The translations under genes were made by a program, and so were the position numbers. This document shows positions 47,101-60,757 of a stretch of DNA of 64,000 bases, piece by piece. The notes beneath the pieces are model-generated. The model saw only the letters and a program-made list of their open reading frames with translations. It searched no databases and had not been told where the DNA came from. The DNA is taken from NCBI GenBank assembly GCA_022497155.1, contig MU385756.1, positions 62,001-126,000 of the forward strand, written 5' to 3'. Each line of letters opens with the position of its first letter. The stretch's first letter is position 1. This DNA is from Whalleya microplaca. Its lineage: Eukaryota; Ascomycota; Sordariomycetes; Xylariales; Xylariaceae.

Positions 47101-49106
47101 TAAGCGTGTTCTGAAGAAGATTTATGGGGCGGAGAAAGGGGCTGAAGTTGTCAACGACATGTTCACTACTCCATTTGCTGTGGTCCCTGTTGTGCTAGCG
47201 CGCCTCAAGCAGAAGGATGAGGAGTGGCGATTTACCCAGCGGGAGTGGGAGAAGGTGTGGCAAGCCCAAACCGAGATTATGCACCTCAAGAGTCTTGACC
47301 ACATGGGCATCCAAGTCAAGCAAAATGACAAGCGGAATCTTTCAGCTAAACACCTCGTCGACGTCATCAAGACCAAGCACGAAGAACAACGACGGTTGCG
47401 CAATGCTAGGAACAAGGTTCCTAGGTACCAGTTCACTTACGAGCTTGCTGATCAAGATGTTATTCTTGATCTGCTTCGCTTTATGGTCCTTTACGGAATG
47501 AACAATGGTCACCATAGTGCCTCGGAAAAAGAGCGAATCGTGGACTTCTTCGAATTATTCATTCCTCAGTTCTTTGAATTGCCGGAGGAAAAGGTGCAGG
47601 ACCGCCTACATGATATCGATCGAGAGTCTGGCGAGGAGGATGCGGAGGAGCAACTCCCAGCAGAACTGACCAACGGCCGCTCGAGGAGGAATGGCAAGAA
47701 GTCTGACCTGCTTCGTGGAGTACTGGATCCTGGTCGTAACAGTGCTAAGAACAGGCACCAGAAAGAAGACAGCGCAGCATCTGGTAGCAAGGAAACCACA
47801 CCAGACGTCGGGTCTGCAAATGAGGAGGAATTAGGCGATGCCCCCGATGATCACATTACCACAGATCTCTCAAATGAACGATGGCTGCCTACAGTCCCTC
47901 GTGCCACCGTTGTCAAAGGCGACAACCCCTTGGTCGATGCTGATGGAGAATTGAAGGCTGACGGGTTTTTCCCTCGTCCCTGGTATAACTTCTTTTGCAA
48001 TCAGACTATCTATGTATTCTTCAGTGTCTTCCAGACATTGTACAAACGTCTCAAAGATGTCAAAGAGAGCAGGGATAGCGTCGCCGAAGAAATAGCCCGA
48101 GCGAAGAGCAAGAGACCCGCAAAGGAACTTGGCATTTCGGTCAACGAGATCAACTATTTCGATGAGACGGACCCTGCTTCTTTCTGGCCGAAGACTGTTG
48201 AGTTAATCGAGGACTTCATCACTCAGGAGATTGATGAAAACCGGTATCAGGAAATTCTGCGACACTACTACCTGAAGAAGGGGTGGACACTGTACACAAT
48301 CCAGGACCTGCTCAAGACACTGTGCCGTCTTTCTTTGACTTGCACGAGTTCTGACTCGAAGGAGAAGACACCAGACATGATCCAACAGTTCTTGACCAGT
48401 CGTCACCAGGAAGAGACTAGTTACCAGACTGAGATTAGCGCGCGCAAGTTTGCGGAGAAGTGCATCAAGGATGGCGATATGTTTGTCATTTGCTGGGTAC
48501 GTATTAACCTGTCGAGTCTTTTGTATTCTGCCACTAACAACAACCGTTTAGTTCCCTCACAAGCATGAAGCCACGGTTCGTTGGTTGCAACGTGATGAGA
48601 CAACTTTCTACATGGATGAAATGGAACTTCGCGAAAGATGGCAATACTATATTTCCTCATATATGCGCGTGGAGCCTACAGAAGGTGTCCCTCGCTCTCG
48701 ACTACAGAAGACGGTGCTGGCCCGGAACTTGCCATCAAGCGAGTCTGATTCTGATGACGGCAATGCTCCGAAACCTCTGAAGTATGATGAGGGACTGATT
48801 CTACGCATATGTCTAAACAGCAACAAGATTGTCTGGGAGAAGGATACTTCGGAATTCTTCATATACTCGACCGAGCCTGAAGCTGGTGAAGATAAGACAA
48901 AGACCGAAGAGCACGCCAAGGCTGTCAAGGAGCACCGCGAGCAGCGATTCCGGGAGAAGCTAGTTATGAACAACGCCTGGATGCGCGGGATGAGCCAAGA
49001 CGAAGTCCAGAAGGTTAATGAGAACTTCAAGAAGTTGAAGGAGGGCATCGCGCCTACCTCCAATGTTCGAGGTGAGGGCGGAGACAGCATGGAGGGCGTG
49101 GAGTAA
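44113..49106 (+). CDS. SIN3: Sin3 transcriptional corepressor
   Basis: Scaffold of the Rpd3/Sin3 histone deacetylase complex in the nucleus. Six exons (44113-44664, 45049-45149, 45204-45789, 45904-46743, 46796-48496, 48552-49106) give 1444 aa, a normal length. A Gly/Pro/Ser-rich N terminus with a GGT-encoded Gly run precedes PAH1 (about 185-250, [20 protein letters not shown]). PAH2 follows (about 402-470, [20 protein letters not shown]; split by intron 3), then PAH3 (about 598-655, [20 protein letters not shown]). The HDAC-interaction region (about 690-800) includes [16 protein letters not shown] and [13 protein letters not shown]. The Sin3 C-terminal domain contains [21 protein letters not shown] nuclear-type basic patch ([11 protein letters not shown]) lies between PAH2 and PAH3. 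Intron 1 is 384 nt, long for this genome. Motifs span all junctions. Confidence 0.98.
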
Positions 49107-49920
49107 TGACATCTGAATATTGCATCTTCATCTCCGTATTCCCGTCCCGGCCACCTTGGTGAGGACCGGGGCGAGATGCGACGACTTAACAAGGAAATGG
49201 TATCATGGCTGGCGTTGGACGGTGTTTCGACGAAACCGACATTGTATTCAAGCACACTAACACACACACACACACACACACCTGGAAAGTACCACGAGGC
49301 GGGACTCTCTTGTCTTATATCGCCTACTTATTCTGCAGTGTTGTTGTGGCAAAGGGGTAGATAGGGTGAGTTGCCTAGGGGACGACGGACAGGATGGACT
49401 TCTAGAGAGACTTTGACCTGTGGTCGAAGTATATCCGCCAGGGCCCTTGTTCGTTATTCGTTTTCTTTTGCTTTTGCTTGACACACACACTGTACTATAG
49501 CATACATAGTGAGACAGAATTCACTACATCGTACATGACGTTTTTCTTGATGACTATGAAGCCTCACCAATAGCAGGAGCGTAGAAAAATATTAATCAAC
49601 AACAGCATATGCAAGATATCTTCTCATAACACAGTAAACCTAGACCTTTGTTTACCATACACATGTTCAATTCTTCTGAATTAAGATTGCCTGTCTTATG
49701 TTTAGATACTTAACTAATGAAGCAAGCGAGGTTCTCTGAGCGAAGGCTTAGACATACGGCTCATTTCCCTATATTTTCTTCACAAATGCGCTGGTTTGGA
49801 ACTTGGATCCGGCGTTCTAACATGGGTCGCATCAGTTTCATCATTCATTTTTTCTTTTTCTCTTTCTTCTTTCTACATAGTTGTTGGAGTTTCCTTGCTC
49901 TCTACCTAACTTAACTGAAC
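49107..49920. other. convergent intergenic region
   Basis: 3' flanks of SIN3 and ERG10. Contains an (AC)n microsatellite at 49257-49281; no gene seen. Confidence 0.65.
49257..49281 (+). repeat. (AC)n microsatellite
   Basis: About eleven to twelve AC units just downstream of the SIN3 stop codon. Confidence 0.85.
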
Positions 49921-51319
<1,399 letters not shown>

Positions 51320-52105
51320 GATGAACGAGGGCTCGGGCCTAAGTCAAACAAACTCGATAGTACGATGGAAATGTCTCAGATCAAGGAGCCTAACTAACTT
51401 AGACAAGAAGAAGAAACAAAACTAGAGAAGAAGTAAAAAAAAAAGGGTTAATTCGAAATTGTTGAGCCACCACTCTCCTTTCCTCAATACTTAGTTCACC
51501 GCCCCTCCTTTTTGGGGAATATTCGACCTATTATTTATCGATAGGTCATTACCGTTTGGGGTAAGACCCCGACAGAGCTTGAACGAGGGGCAGCTTGGCA
51601 GCTTTGGCCGGTCCGAGAATCGGATTTCCTTGCATGGGACACATGGGGAGCACACCGGCAGGACTGCTGCAGCAGCAGCTGGGGACGGCCCGTTGGTGGG
51701 GTCAAACTCGAGCCACAGACCGTCAAGACGTCTAGTTCGCCGGCATCGAGCTACCTGAATGCAGTCGCCATGCATGTGTACTTCGTACTTGCCATATTTT
51801 CTCCTCCGACATATTCTAGTGTAACTCGAACTCACATGAAAAAGCCTACTAGCGTCTGACTATTATTAATACTATGTTTCACATGTGCCACTGAAACCTT
51901 AGTCAGTGAGTGTGAATGCAGCCTTGCTTATCTAAGATATTCGGTCTCCACTGTTTTGCTTTGCTGTGCCACAGACTAGACTCTCCAGCCACGTCGAGAA
52001 TCATTCAGCCTCGCAGCTCGTCTTAACTTTTTTGACCGTGACATCAAGCTTCAGTCGCATCAATTACCAAACCCATATAGTCCACGCCCAAGTTTACTCA
52101 ACGCC
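51320..52105. promoter_or_regulatory. shared ERG10/SNU114 divergent promoter region
   Basis: The 786 bp between the two divergent start codons must hold both promoters. I see A-rich runs near 51425-51450 and CTGCAGCAGCAGCTG at about 51668-51682, but no clear TATA box or named factor site. Confidence 0.6.
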
Positions 52106-55100
52106 ATGGATGACCTCTACGATGAGTATGTCTCCTTTCCTTGAGACATTGAAACTTTCCAAGCTAATTGTTTCATCTAGGTTCGGCAATTTTATCGGGG
52201 AGGATGCCGACGCATCTGAGGAAGAGTCCGAGCATGGCGTTGACGCCGGCGCGTACCTCGACGATGAATACCCCGAGGAGGCTCCCGAGGCTACAGGCCA
52301 GGAGTTGATGGAAGTCGATGACGATGGACCCTCAAATGCTGTGATATTACATGAGGACAAGCAGTATTACCCTACGGCGCAACAAGTCTACGGAGCCGAT
52401 GTCGAGACGTTGGTGCAGGAGGAGGACGCGCAGCCACTCTCGCAACCGATCATCGCGCCCGTCGACGTGAAGAAGTTCTCTATCGAAGAGGCCGACCTCC
52501 CTCCCGTCTACTTCGACCGCACATTTATGACGGATCTCATGAACTTTCCCGACCAAATACGGAATGTAGCCTTTGCCGGTCACCTTCACCATGGCAAGAC
52601 CGCGCTGATGGATATGTTGGTGCTGGAGACGCATGATATTACCGAGAGATTAGAGAAGCGTACTGGCAAGAAGAGGGACGAACAACTACGGTATACCGAT
52701 ACCTCTATCCTGGAGAGGGAGAGAGGCGTGTCGGTGAAGGCGTCGCCCATGAGCTTGGTGCTTCAGAGCACTAAGGGGAAGTCACATCTCTTTAACATAA
52801 TCGATACCCCAGGACACGTCAACTTTGTCGACGAGGTGGCAGCAGCACTACGACTAGTGGATGGTGTTGCGCTAGTGGTGGACGTCGTGGAGGGCGTCCA
52901 GGTTAATACCGAACAGATCATCAAGCATGCCGTTCTCGAAGATATACCGATGACCCTCATAATCAACAAGATGGACAGGTTAATATTAGAACTGAGATTA
53001 CCACCGAGCGACGCCTACTTCAAGCTTAAGCACGTGGTTGAGGAGGTCAACACCATAATCGAGAACACGAAGCCAGGTTCAGGGGAAAGGAAACGGTTAA
53101 GTCCCGAGAAGGGAAATGTGCTCTTCGCATGCAGTGAGATGGGATGGTGCTTCACGCTAGAGTCGTTTGCGAAGATGTACGCGGACAGTTTCCCAGGCGT
53201 GAACACGGAGGAATTCGCGAAGAGGCTCTGGGGTGATATCTACTTCAACCCGAAAAAGAGAACATTCAGCAGAAAACCGTTACCGGGCGAAGACCGCGCA
53301 AAGAGATCATTCATCAACTTTGTGCTCGAGCCCATCTACAAGGTTTTCTCTAATACTATCAGTCGAAGCCCAGAAGAGCTCAAAGAGGTCCTAGCGACCC
53401 TGGGGATATCCCTCAAGCCTTCACAGTATAAGACGGACGCAAAAGTACTCCTCAAGCTAGTTTGCGAGCAGTTCTTTGGGCCATCCACTGGTTTCGTTGA
53501 CATGATTGTCAAGCATGTCCCTTCACCTTTGGAGGCAGCTGAGCACAAGCTGGAGCAGTACTATACAGGTCCCTTGGACACCAAGGTAGCCGAGTCTATG
53601 AAGAAGTGTGACCAAGACGGCCCTCTAGTAATCCACGTCACCAAACTCTTCAATTCCGCGGATGCAAAGAGCTTCTACTCTCTCGGTCGAGTCATGAGCG
53701 GTATTGCTCGACCTGGAACGCAAGTCCGGGTTCTCGGTGAGGGCTATTCCATTGACGACGAGGAAGACATGGCGATGGCAACCATTTCGAAGGTGTATAT
53801 CGCTGAGACGCGTTACAATGTTGAGACGAACGGCGTCCCCGCCGGAAACTGGGTCTTGCTTAGTGGTGTTGATAATTCGATCGTCAAGTCGGCGACAATA
53901 GTACCACCGAAATTCGAGGACGACGAGGAAGCCTACATCTTCAAGCCAGTAACCCATTTCACCGAGTCAGTACTGAAAGTAGCAGTCGAGCCTATCAACC
54001 CCTCGGAGCTGCCGAAGATGCTTGACGGCTTAAGGAAAATCAACAAGAGCTACCCTCTCATCACGACGAAAGTGGAAGAGTCGGGGGAGCACATCATCCT
54101 GGGCACTGGTGAGCTGTACATGGACTGCGTGCTTCATGACCTCAGACGGCTATATGCAGATATGGAGATCAAAGTATCAGACCCTGTCACTCGCTTCTGT
54201 GAAACGGTGGATGAGATGTCTGCCACCAAATGCTACGCTATTACCCCAAATAAGAAGAACAAAATTACTATGGTAGCAGAACCTCTGGATGACGGCATTG
54301 CCGAAGATATCGAGAGCGGTCGTGTCAAGATGCAAGACGGCGCTCGAAAGGTTGGCAAGTTCTTCCAAGAGAAGTACGGATGGGATTTGTTAGCTGCGAG
54401 AAGCATTTGGGCATTCGGCCCGGATGAGATGGGACCTAACATCTTACAGGACGATACGCTCGAGGTATGTCAGGAACTTTTTCATTTTGCTATCCACTCT
54501 GACTCGAAACGGACGCGTCTTACTACACTCGCTGGCCCAATGGCGCCCAACAGCGTTGCTCTGCGTTTCCCCGTGTGACGAAGGCGTCGCAGTTTCAGCC
54601 TCATATTTCTAGAATCAAGATTCTATACAGATCACACCTAATGTTTTCGGCAGGTTGATAAAACACTTCTGAGGAGCGTACGCGAGACTATCCGCCAAGG
54701 ATTCAGTTGGGCAACCCGCGAAGGCCCTCTATGCGAAGAACGTAAGTACCTACATTTCGTTGCATTCTGATATCGCCATTCCTACCTAAGCCTGCATCAA
54801 CCCCACGAATTCGGCCATTCGCGTCTAGATGCTCCCACGTTCCCAAGCTCAGCAGTCACAAGTGTGTATGTTACCCCAAACTTTCTGGTCACGAAGGTTG
54901 TTGTCTCAAGCTATGGCGCCCAGAGACATCCGCGCGCATCCGGCCGCATAGTACCGTCGCGCCCTCGTTAGCATCTGTCCAATGTCACTGTCGCAGTGCC
55001 CAGAGGGCACTAGGACCCAAGGGTTCATCTGTGCGTAGTCATTGTGGATGGCGAACCGAGGTATATGGCTTATCAGCAAATCTGGCTCAAAGAAGCAGAT

Positions 55101-56127
55101 ATTGTTACAACCCATGTCTAAAACTTCAGGAAACAGACTGGGGATCTCCACCATCTGCATCAGTGCAGTGTCTGTGCGGTTCGCCTTCCGAGTCGGAATC
55201 CCTTCTACCGGTAAATCCTACGTCTGTCGCGCTCATTCGCTGCCTACACGTACCATGATCCTGCATGAAGTATGCACCCTAAAGTTCCAGGGGTTTCCCG
55301 CAGCTATCTCACGCCTCAGTGGTAACCATTCCTGACGTCTTGCTGGCTGTTTTTTCTTACTACATGGATCACTGCCGTCGTCCACTGCCTTGAGACAAGC
55401 GTTGGAGAATGCAACCACATTCTATCTCGCCTTTCACATTAGCCTACATCTGCCCGATTTAGTAATGCCAAAGCAGCAAGCAGGCAAAAGCACAGACAGA
55501 ATGATGTTATGATCTTTCGTTGTATCCTATAGATTTGCTAACGTATGAACTGCAACCACAGCAATCCGCAATACTAAATTTCGTATCACGGACGTCTCGC
55601 TAGCCCAGGAGGCGATCTTCAGGGGCGGCGGGCAAATCATCCCGACAGCGCGCCGCACGTGCTACAGCTCGTTCCTGATGGCGTCGCCGCGGCTGATGGA
55701 GCCGCTGTACGCGTGCTCGATGACGGGGCCGCAGGACGCGGTGCCGGTGCTGTACAACGTGCTGGCGCGGCGGCGGGGCCACGTGCTCTCGGACGGCCCC
55801 GTGGCGGGCACGCCGCTGTACCGGGTCAACGGGCTGATCCCCGTGATCGACTCGTTCGGGTTCGAGACGGACGTGCGCATCCAGACGCAGGGCCAGGCCA
55901 TGGTCTCGCTCGTCTTCGACAAGTGGCAGAAGGTGCCCGGCGACCCGCTCGACCGCGACGTAGTCCTGCGGCCCCTGCTGCCCGCCGACGCCCAGGCCAC
56001 CGCACGCGACTTCGTCCTGAAGACCCGCCGCCGCAAGGGCCTCAGCGAGGACGTCAGCGTCGCCAAGTTCCTCGAGCCCGAGTTCTACCAGTCCCTCATG
56101 GAGAGCGGCGCCCTCGGTAGCCCCTGA
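52106..56127 (+). CDS. SNU114: U5 snRNP GTPase Snu114 (EFTUD2)
   Basis: EF-2-like GTPase of the U5 snRNP that controls spliceosome activation and disassembly with Brr2 and Prp8. Four exons (52106-52125, 52181-54464, 54654-54741, 55562-56127) give 985 aa, the family length. The 20-nt first exon encodes MDDLYDE, joined to FGNFIGED, matching the conserved N terminus. An acidic N-terminal region comes first. The G motifs are GHLHHGKT (G1, residues 140-147), DTPGH (G3, 215-219) and NKMD (G4, about 269). EF-2-like domains II-V follow: [34 protein letters not shown] and [10 protein letters not shown]. The last intron (54742-55561) is 820 nt, exceptional here, but the protein reads GPLCEE then PIRNTKFRI across it without gap. 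All junctions keep frame. Confidence 0.98.
54742..55561 (+). other. 820-nt intron of SNU114
   Basis: GTAAGT donor, TGCTAACG branch region and CAACCACAG acceptor flank a very long intron of mixed composition. It lacks the TA-rich character of the accessory segments. It contains an 84-codon antisense frame at 54906-55160 with no family I recognise. Possible contents are an inserted element, a non-coding RNA, or a poison exon. Confidence 0.8.
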
Positions 56128-59100
56128 GACGCGCATGCGTACATGCATGCATGACATGAATGCTGCTGGCACGCGCGTGGATCTGGATAGATACTAGTAA
56201 TGCATGCCGGCAGGTCGCTAGAGCTGTGGGGGAAAGGAGGCTCGTATTACATGAGCTACTTTACTGCGTGGTGTTGTATTGTACATTTACATCAAGGCAT
56301 AGATAGATACACAGGTAGATGTTAGTAGTTTCTCTCTCTGTCTCTCATTTCCCCGATGCCGCCGCCGCCTCGTATTTAGTCGTGGCAGACGGGGCAAAAC
56401 AGGGCAAGGCAAGGGCTTCAGGCGCAAGGCAATTGAAATCAATCTACACTAGGTAATGATATGTTGAAGTCATGTCGTGTACTTTTTCCTCCTACCTACT
56501 TCCCAAAATAGCTACCTAAAATAGATAGTGCTTCCCGACAGCTCGGTATCCGGGATGTTTTGTTTGTTTGTACATACGACTCCTCGTGAGCCGAGCTGGA
56601 AGGGGAAGGGATAGAGAGAGAAAAGTTAATAAGATTGGTATTGGTATAGGTATAGGTTTGTAGGTTAGTTTGGTAGGCTCAATCAAGAAATTCATACGGG
56701 AAAACAAGAATTATACCTCGGGGACTAGACTCGTTTTGACAGGTGTGCGCTGCTGGGGTGCATGGGTTCATTGGTTGGTGCGCTTCGTGACCCGGGGTCG
56801 GGTTGGTTGTGACCCCTGGTAACTCAACTACCTCACCTAATAACTCACTGGTCTAAGCTATACGATGTGCGGACGAGCTTGCATGCGTACCTGACCTAGT
56901 AACCCGCCTGTCCGTAACTAATACAGACCTATTACCCAACATAGCACACACACACATCTCGAAAGATCAAGTTTACGGACTCCGAATCTAGCATATAGTA
57001 CTATAATGCCCGTCATTATAGTGCTGGCACCCCGGAGCTGAATGAGAATCCCAGGAACGTGAGTCCTACGTACTGCTGCTGCTGTCGGTATAATATGCGC
57101 ACCCCACATAGTAATTAATATATATATGTGTAGGTATAGTAAATAACCTACTATATGTTTATAGTATCGCATGTGAAAAAAAAACGGGGAGTGGTGCCGT
57201 ATAAGGCCTAAGTCTACAGGGGTAACGACGCGTTACGAGGCGCTGGATGGCAGGGGGCCAGGGGGGTCGGAAGAAGTGTATAGCTACCTCCCTTTGGACC
57301 TACCTACCTGCGATACTATAAATCTTCCTTACCTCCAGGACCCAGCATACGTGTGTACATACGTACGCATGTTTATGCTTCTGCCCTTTTCTCGAACTTG
57401 GTGATGATGATGCATGTTTATATATAGTATAGCATGTTTTGAAGGGGGCGGGCAAACTACATATCCCCACTGACGTGGCATAGCGAAGGGATGGATGGAG
57501 GGAGAAAGATACAGTTCTATCGCTACGTAGTTAGGTAGGAGGTGAGAGATTCTCATGACGATCGGAAGGATCCGTCGAGATCCTTGGGAGGCAGCTCCGG
57601 CAGAGCGGTATTCCAGATATCTAGGTATGTCATAGTATGTACTTCAGCTTAGTAAGTCGCATGGACTTGTCGGGATCAGCTACCTCCTTGTTGCCGCAAG
57701 TCTGGATCTAGTTTGCGTATGTACATAGGTGAACTTCGGACACCATATAGGTAGGGGTGAGAGAGACAATAAATTCCATGACGGTGTAGTTAGCACCAGA
57801 CTTTTTGACAATGTAGGACGTGATGAAAAAAAGAAACTTGCTGGTTTGAGATCTGCTGTCGAGTCTGCTGTCGGTCCTGGATGCTGCCGATATACGATAG
57901 ACTGCTACTATATGGAATGGTATGGTAACAGTACCAGGAAAATATCAAGTTGATAACGACTAGGGAGGCATAAGGTTGATAATCTTCAATATCAACGAAA
58001 GTTACGAAGTAAACCTAGAGTCGAGGGTCACATCTCCTGAAGGAGAACCCTTCTCATCAAAACTGGTCGGTATCTACGAAGTCGTCAAGGTCAAATTCTT
58101 AGGTAGCCTTCTTCCATAACTCTGTTATTGACGTAGATTAAGGTGTACACAAACTGCTGGCCTTGTCCGCTGCCGCTACTCAGTAGTATATCCTTCTACC
58201 GGCTCAGCCAGAGACGAGGTCTCGGAGGCCTGAAAACCTGCATAATGAATTGCTTATAGCCATGCACATGCTCGATGATAACCACAGTTTTGGAAGAAGC
58301 AGCCGACTCTTCTGTGGGATAAAGGAGAGCTAACTAGGCTGGCCAAGAAGCAACGGACTTGCGCGATGCAGACACCCGTCTAGATTGCAAGAGATCATAT
58401 GCAGGTAAAGCCCTCGGGAGTTGTCTGCAGGTTGCCGCATGCGCGAATCCATCAAAGCTTTGGTCATCAAGTCCCGTGTCGGCCCTTTGGGGTCCCAGTA
58501 AGCGCGTTAGTGTTCCAAACCACCGCCTTCAGGTTTACGTTTCTAGTTTCTGATTGCTGGGTCCGTCAGTTGACCATAATCTTGGTCCTTTTTGATCACA
58601 AATGACATGATCTGTGCCTATTTCTGTCCAGTATCTGCCGTCTTTGAGAGCAGATCGTCATTGGATACGAAGCCGGACTACTATAGTTATCACAACTAAC
58701 AAAACATTGCTCCATATTCTTGACTCGACGTAGATCATAAGATCGTCTTATATTAGAACAGGTGAAATTCAGCTGGAAGTCTTGTATACTTGCTAGTTTA
58801 GTGACGGTTACCGGTAGCCACTTCCCGATGAAACTTGTGACGAGACAAATCATGAAATGGTGTCTAGCATGTAAACATATAGATCATCCTATTGAACCCA
58901 CCGTTATATCTTATGCACAACCCATGATAGGGACCCGTCTTCGTGTGACGAAAGGGTTCTTGCCCAGCATAAGCCACCCTAGCTTGCAATCTCAACGAGT
59001 ACCATGTAATGTTCACAGCCTCCTTCACCATCGGCGCCGGATTATATTCGTTGGATATTTGGTAAGTGGCCTCGGAAACCCACAAGCTAGCTGAATTTTG

Positions 59101-59468
59101 CCTGCTATCTGAAAACTTGTGGCTGAGCATGTTCCGTATTGACGAGTGATCGACTAGTCCTTGAGACTGGTGTAGATGTACTATCAACAGCAGCCACTCC
59201 TTAATCAGAGTCTACCAGGCTGCGCCTAGGCTGTGTTACTTCGACAAGCCTCTGATCATCTAGGAGACTACCACATATATCTTATAGCTTTGTTGAGAAT
59301 TGGATGAATCATTCGAGATCCCCACCTAGTTGACGAATACCGTGCTCCCCGGAATCGTCAGGGGGTTTGCACGCGATTTGGTACCCAATGGCAGAAAGGT
59401 AGCTACTGAGAACCCCAGAAAGCCACAGATTCTTACTAATCGAGATCCTTGCATCAAGATAATGCATG
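56128..59468. other. gene-free region
   Basis: 3.3 kb with no supported gene. It has TA microsatellite-like patches near 57115-57165, an A9 run at about 57177, and repeated AGGTAGG/CCTACCT words at 57280-57310 and 57530. Frames up to about 110 codons (58762-59187, both strands) show no family features. Confidence 0.6.
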
Positions 59469-60437
59469 TCACACGCAAGTCTCTAACATCTTGCTCAGGA
59501 CCCCTTTGAGGGTGTCGTTCTCTAAAGCTGCGGCAACTCGTTCCTTGTCAGCTAACTGTTTGTTGACCTGATCGTCTTGACTGTGGGTTCCCTCCTTGAT
59601 CACCACATCCACACGGTAGTTGGGTGGCAGTGCTTGCTCCAGGCGTACCCTTACGCCAAGGCCAATGACAGTTGCTAGCGAGCAGTGGGTAATGGTAGGA
59701 GTGATCTCGACAAGCACGCGTGTCAACGTGTTCGGATCTGCAGCCGCTGATGGAGGCGGAGAAATATGGATGTCAGGAAGATTGACGACAGCCAACTGCC
59801 CAAGTGAAAGTGGGTGTTCCGGGTCAGAGATGGTCGATATTAGATCTGATGAAACGTCAGCGGTTTGATGTACGCATGGAGTACGACACTGGAAGAAGTT
59901 CGGCCTCTTGCGCATGCTACTGGAGATCGTCTCTTTAAGCATAGAAGACAATGTTGAGACGAAGACAAGCCTAAAATAGCAATATGCATGGGGGCTTCGG
60001 TAATCATATATGGGTTGGGTGATGGGCAGCACTGACATGGGGACGGGACTCATGATTCCGATAAAACTATCTTATCTTCACAGCTTGAGTAGCTGCGCAG
60101 CACAGCACCATACCTAGGTGGTGAAGAGCCTCACATATATTAAATAATGTGGGGACATGATTTGAGGATAACGATATGTAGGTGAAGATGAAGGTGAATT
60201 TGACTTACCATATACTTCCTGCTCATCAATAGGCTCAGCCGTAAATTCATCGTCACTCTGGGTGTCGTCTAGCCACGGAACATCGCAGAAAGGGGTAGAC
60301 AGATACTGCGGCTTGCGCAAGACGGTGTCACTGATCTTAGGTTCGTAACCAGTCTGAGCCGTAGTTTTCTTCTTGTGCTGCCTCGTCGGAAGCTGTGAAG
60401 TGTTTAAGATAGAGGGGTTTGCGTTGTCTTTCTCCAT
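59469..60437 (-). CDS. CIA2: MIP18-family protein Cia2, cytosolic Fe-S assembly
   Basis: Component of the CIA targeting complex (with Cia1 and Met18) that delivers Fe-S clusters to cytosolic and nuclear proteins such as DNA polymerases and helicases. Two exons, 60437-60209 and 59845-59469, give 201 aa. The N-terminal part is a variable, Asp/Glu-rich tail. The conserved MIP18/DUF59 domain starts at EVYDLISTISDPEHPLSLGQL and includes VEITPTITHCSLATVIGLGV with the conserved Cys, then KEGTHSQDDQVNKQLADKER and the C-terminal MLETC. The intron is 363 nt, long for the genome. The splice restores DLIS in frame (GAT formed across the junction). Confidence 0.95.
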
Positions 60438-60741
60438 GGCAATGATTATCGCAATAGGGCGGAGCTACGATTGATTCGAAGGCAGATAGACTAATCTGAC
60501 TCGTAAAGTATCTCGGTGAGTGAAAATAGTAGAGGTTGCGAATTTAGGCAAAACGTTCCAGTTGTTAAGTGAGTTGAGTCTGATGATACTTGAAAAGAGG
60601 TCTAACCAATTTCTAGGTTCCAGAAATTGTTCCAGAAATTGCCACCTGCATCGAGGGTTGGAGTGGAGGGGCAGTTTTACGGGCTTATCCTTTTCCGTTC
60701 CTTATCTAATCAGATACATATAGGCTTTTGCTGACTTAGAC

Positions 60742-60757
60742 AGGTACCTAGGTACCT
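60742..60757. repeat. 16-bp perfect palindrome AGGTACCTAGGTACCT
   Basis: Perfectly self-complementary, about 305 bp upstream of the CIA2 start codon and flanked by short TAGACAG direct repeats. It uses the same AGGTACC word as the inverted repeat at 10775-10796. Confidence 0.75.

Noticed and set aside
58762..59187. Overlapping frames of about 110 codons on both strands
   Set aside because: No family features, and neither strand is better than the other.
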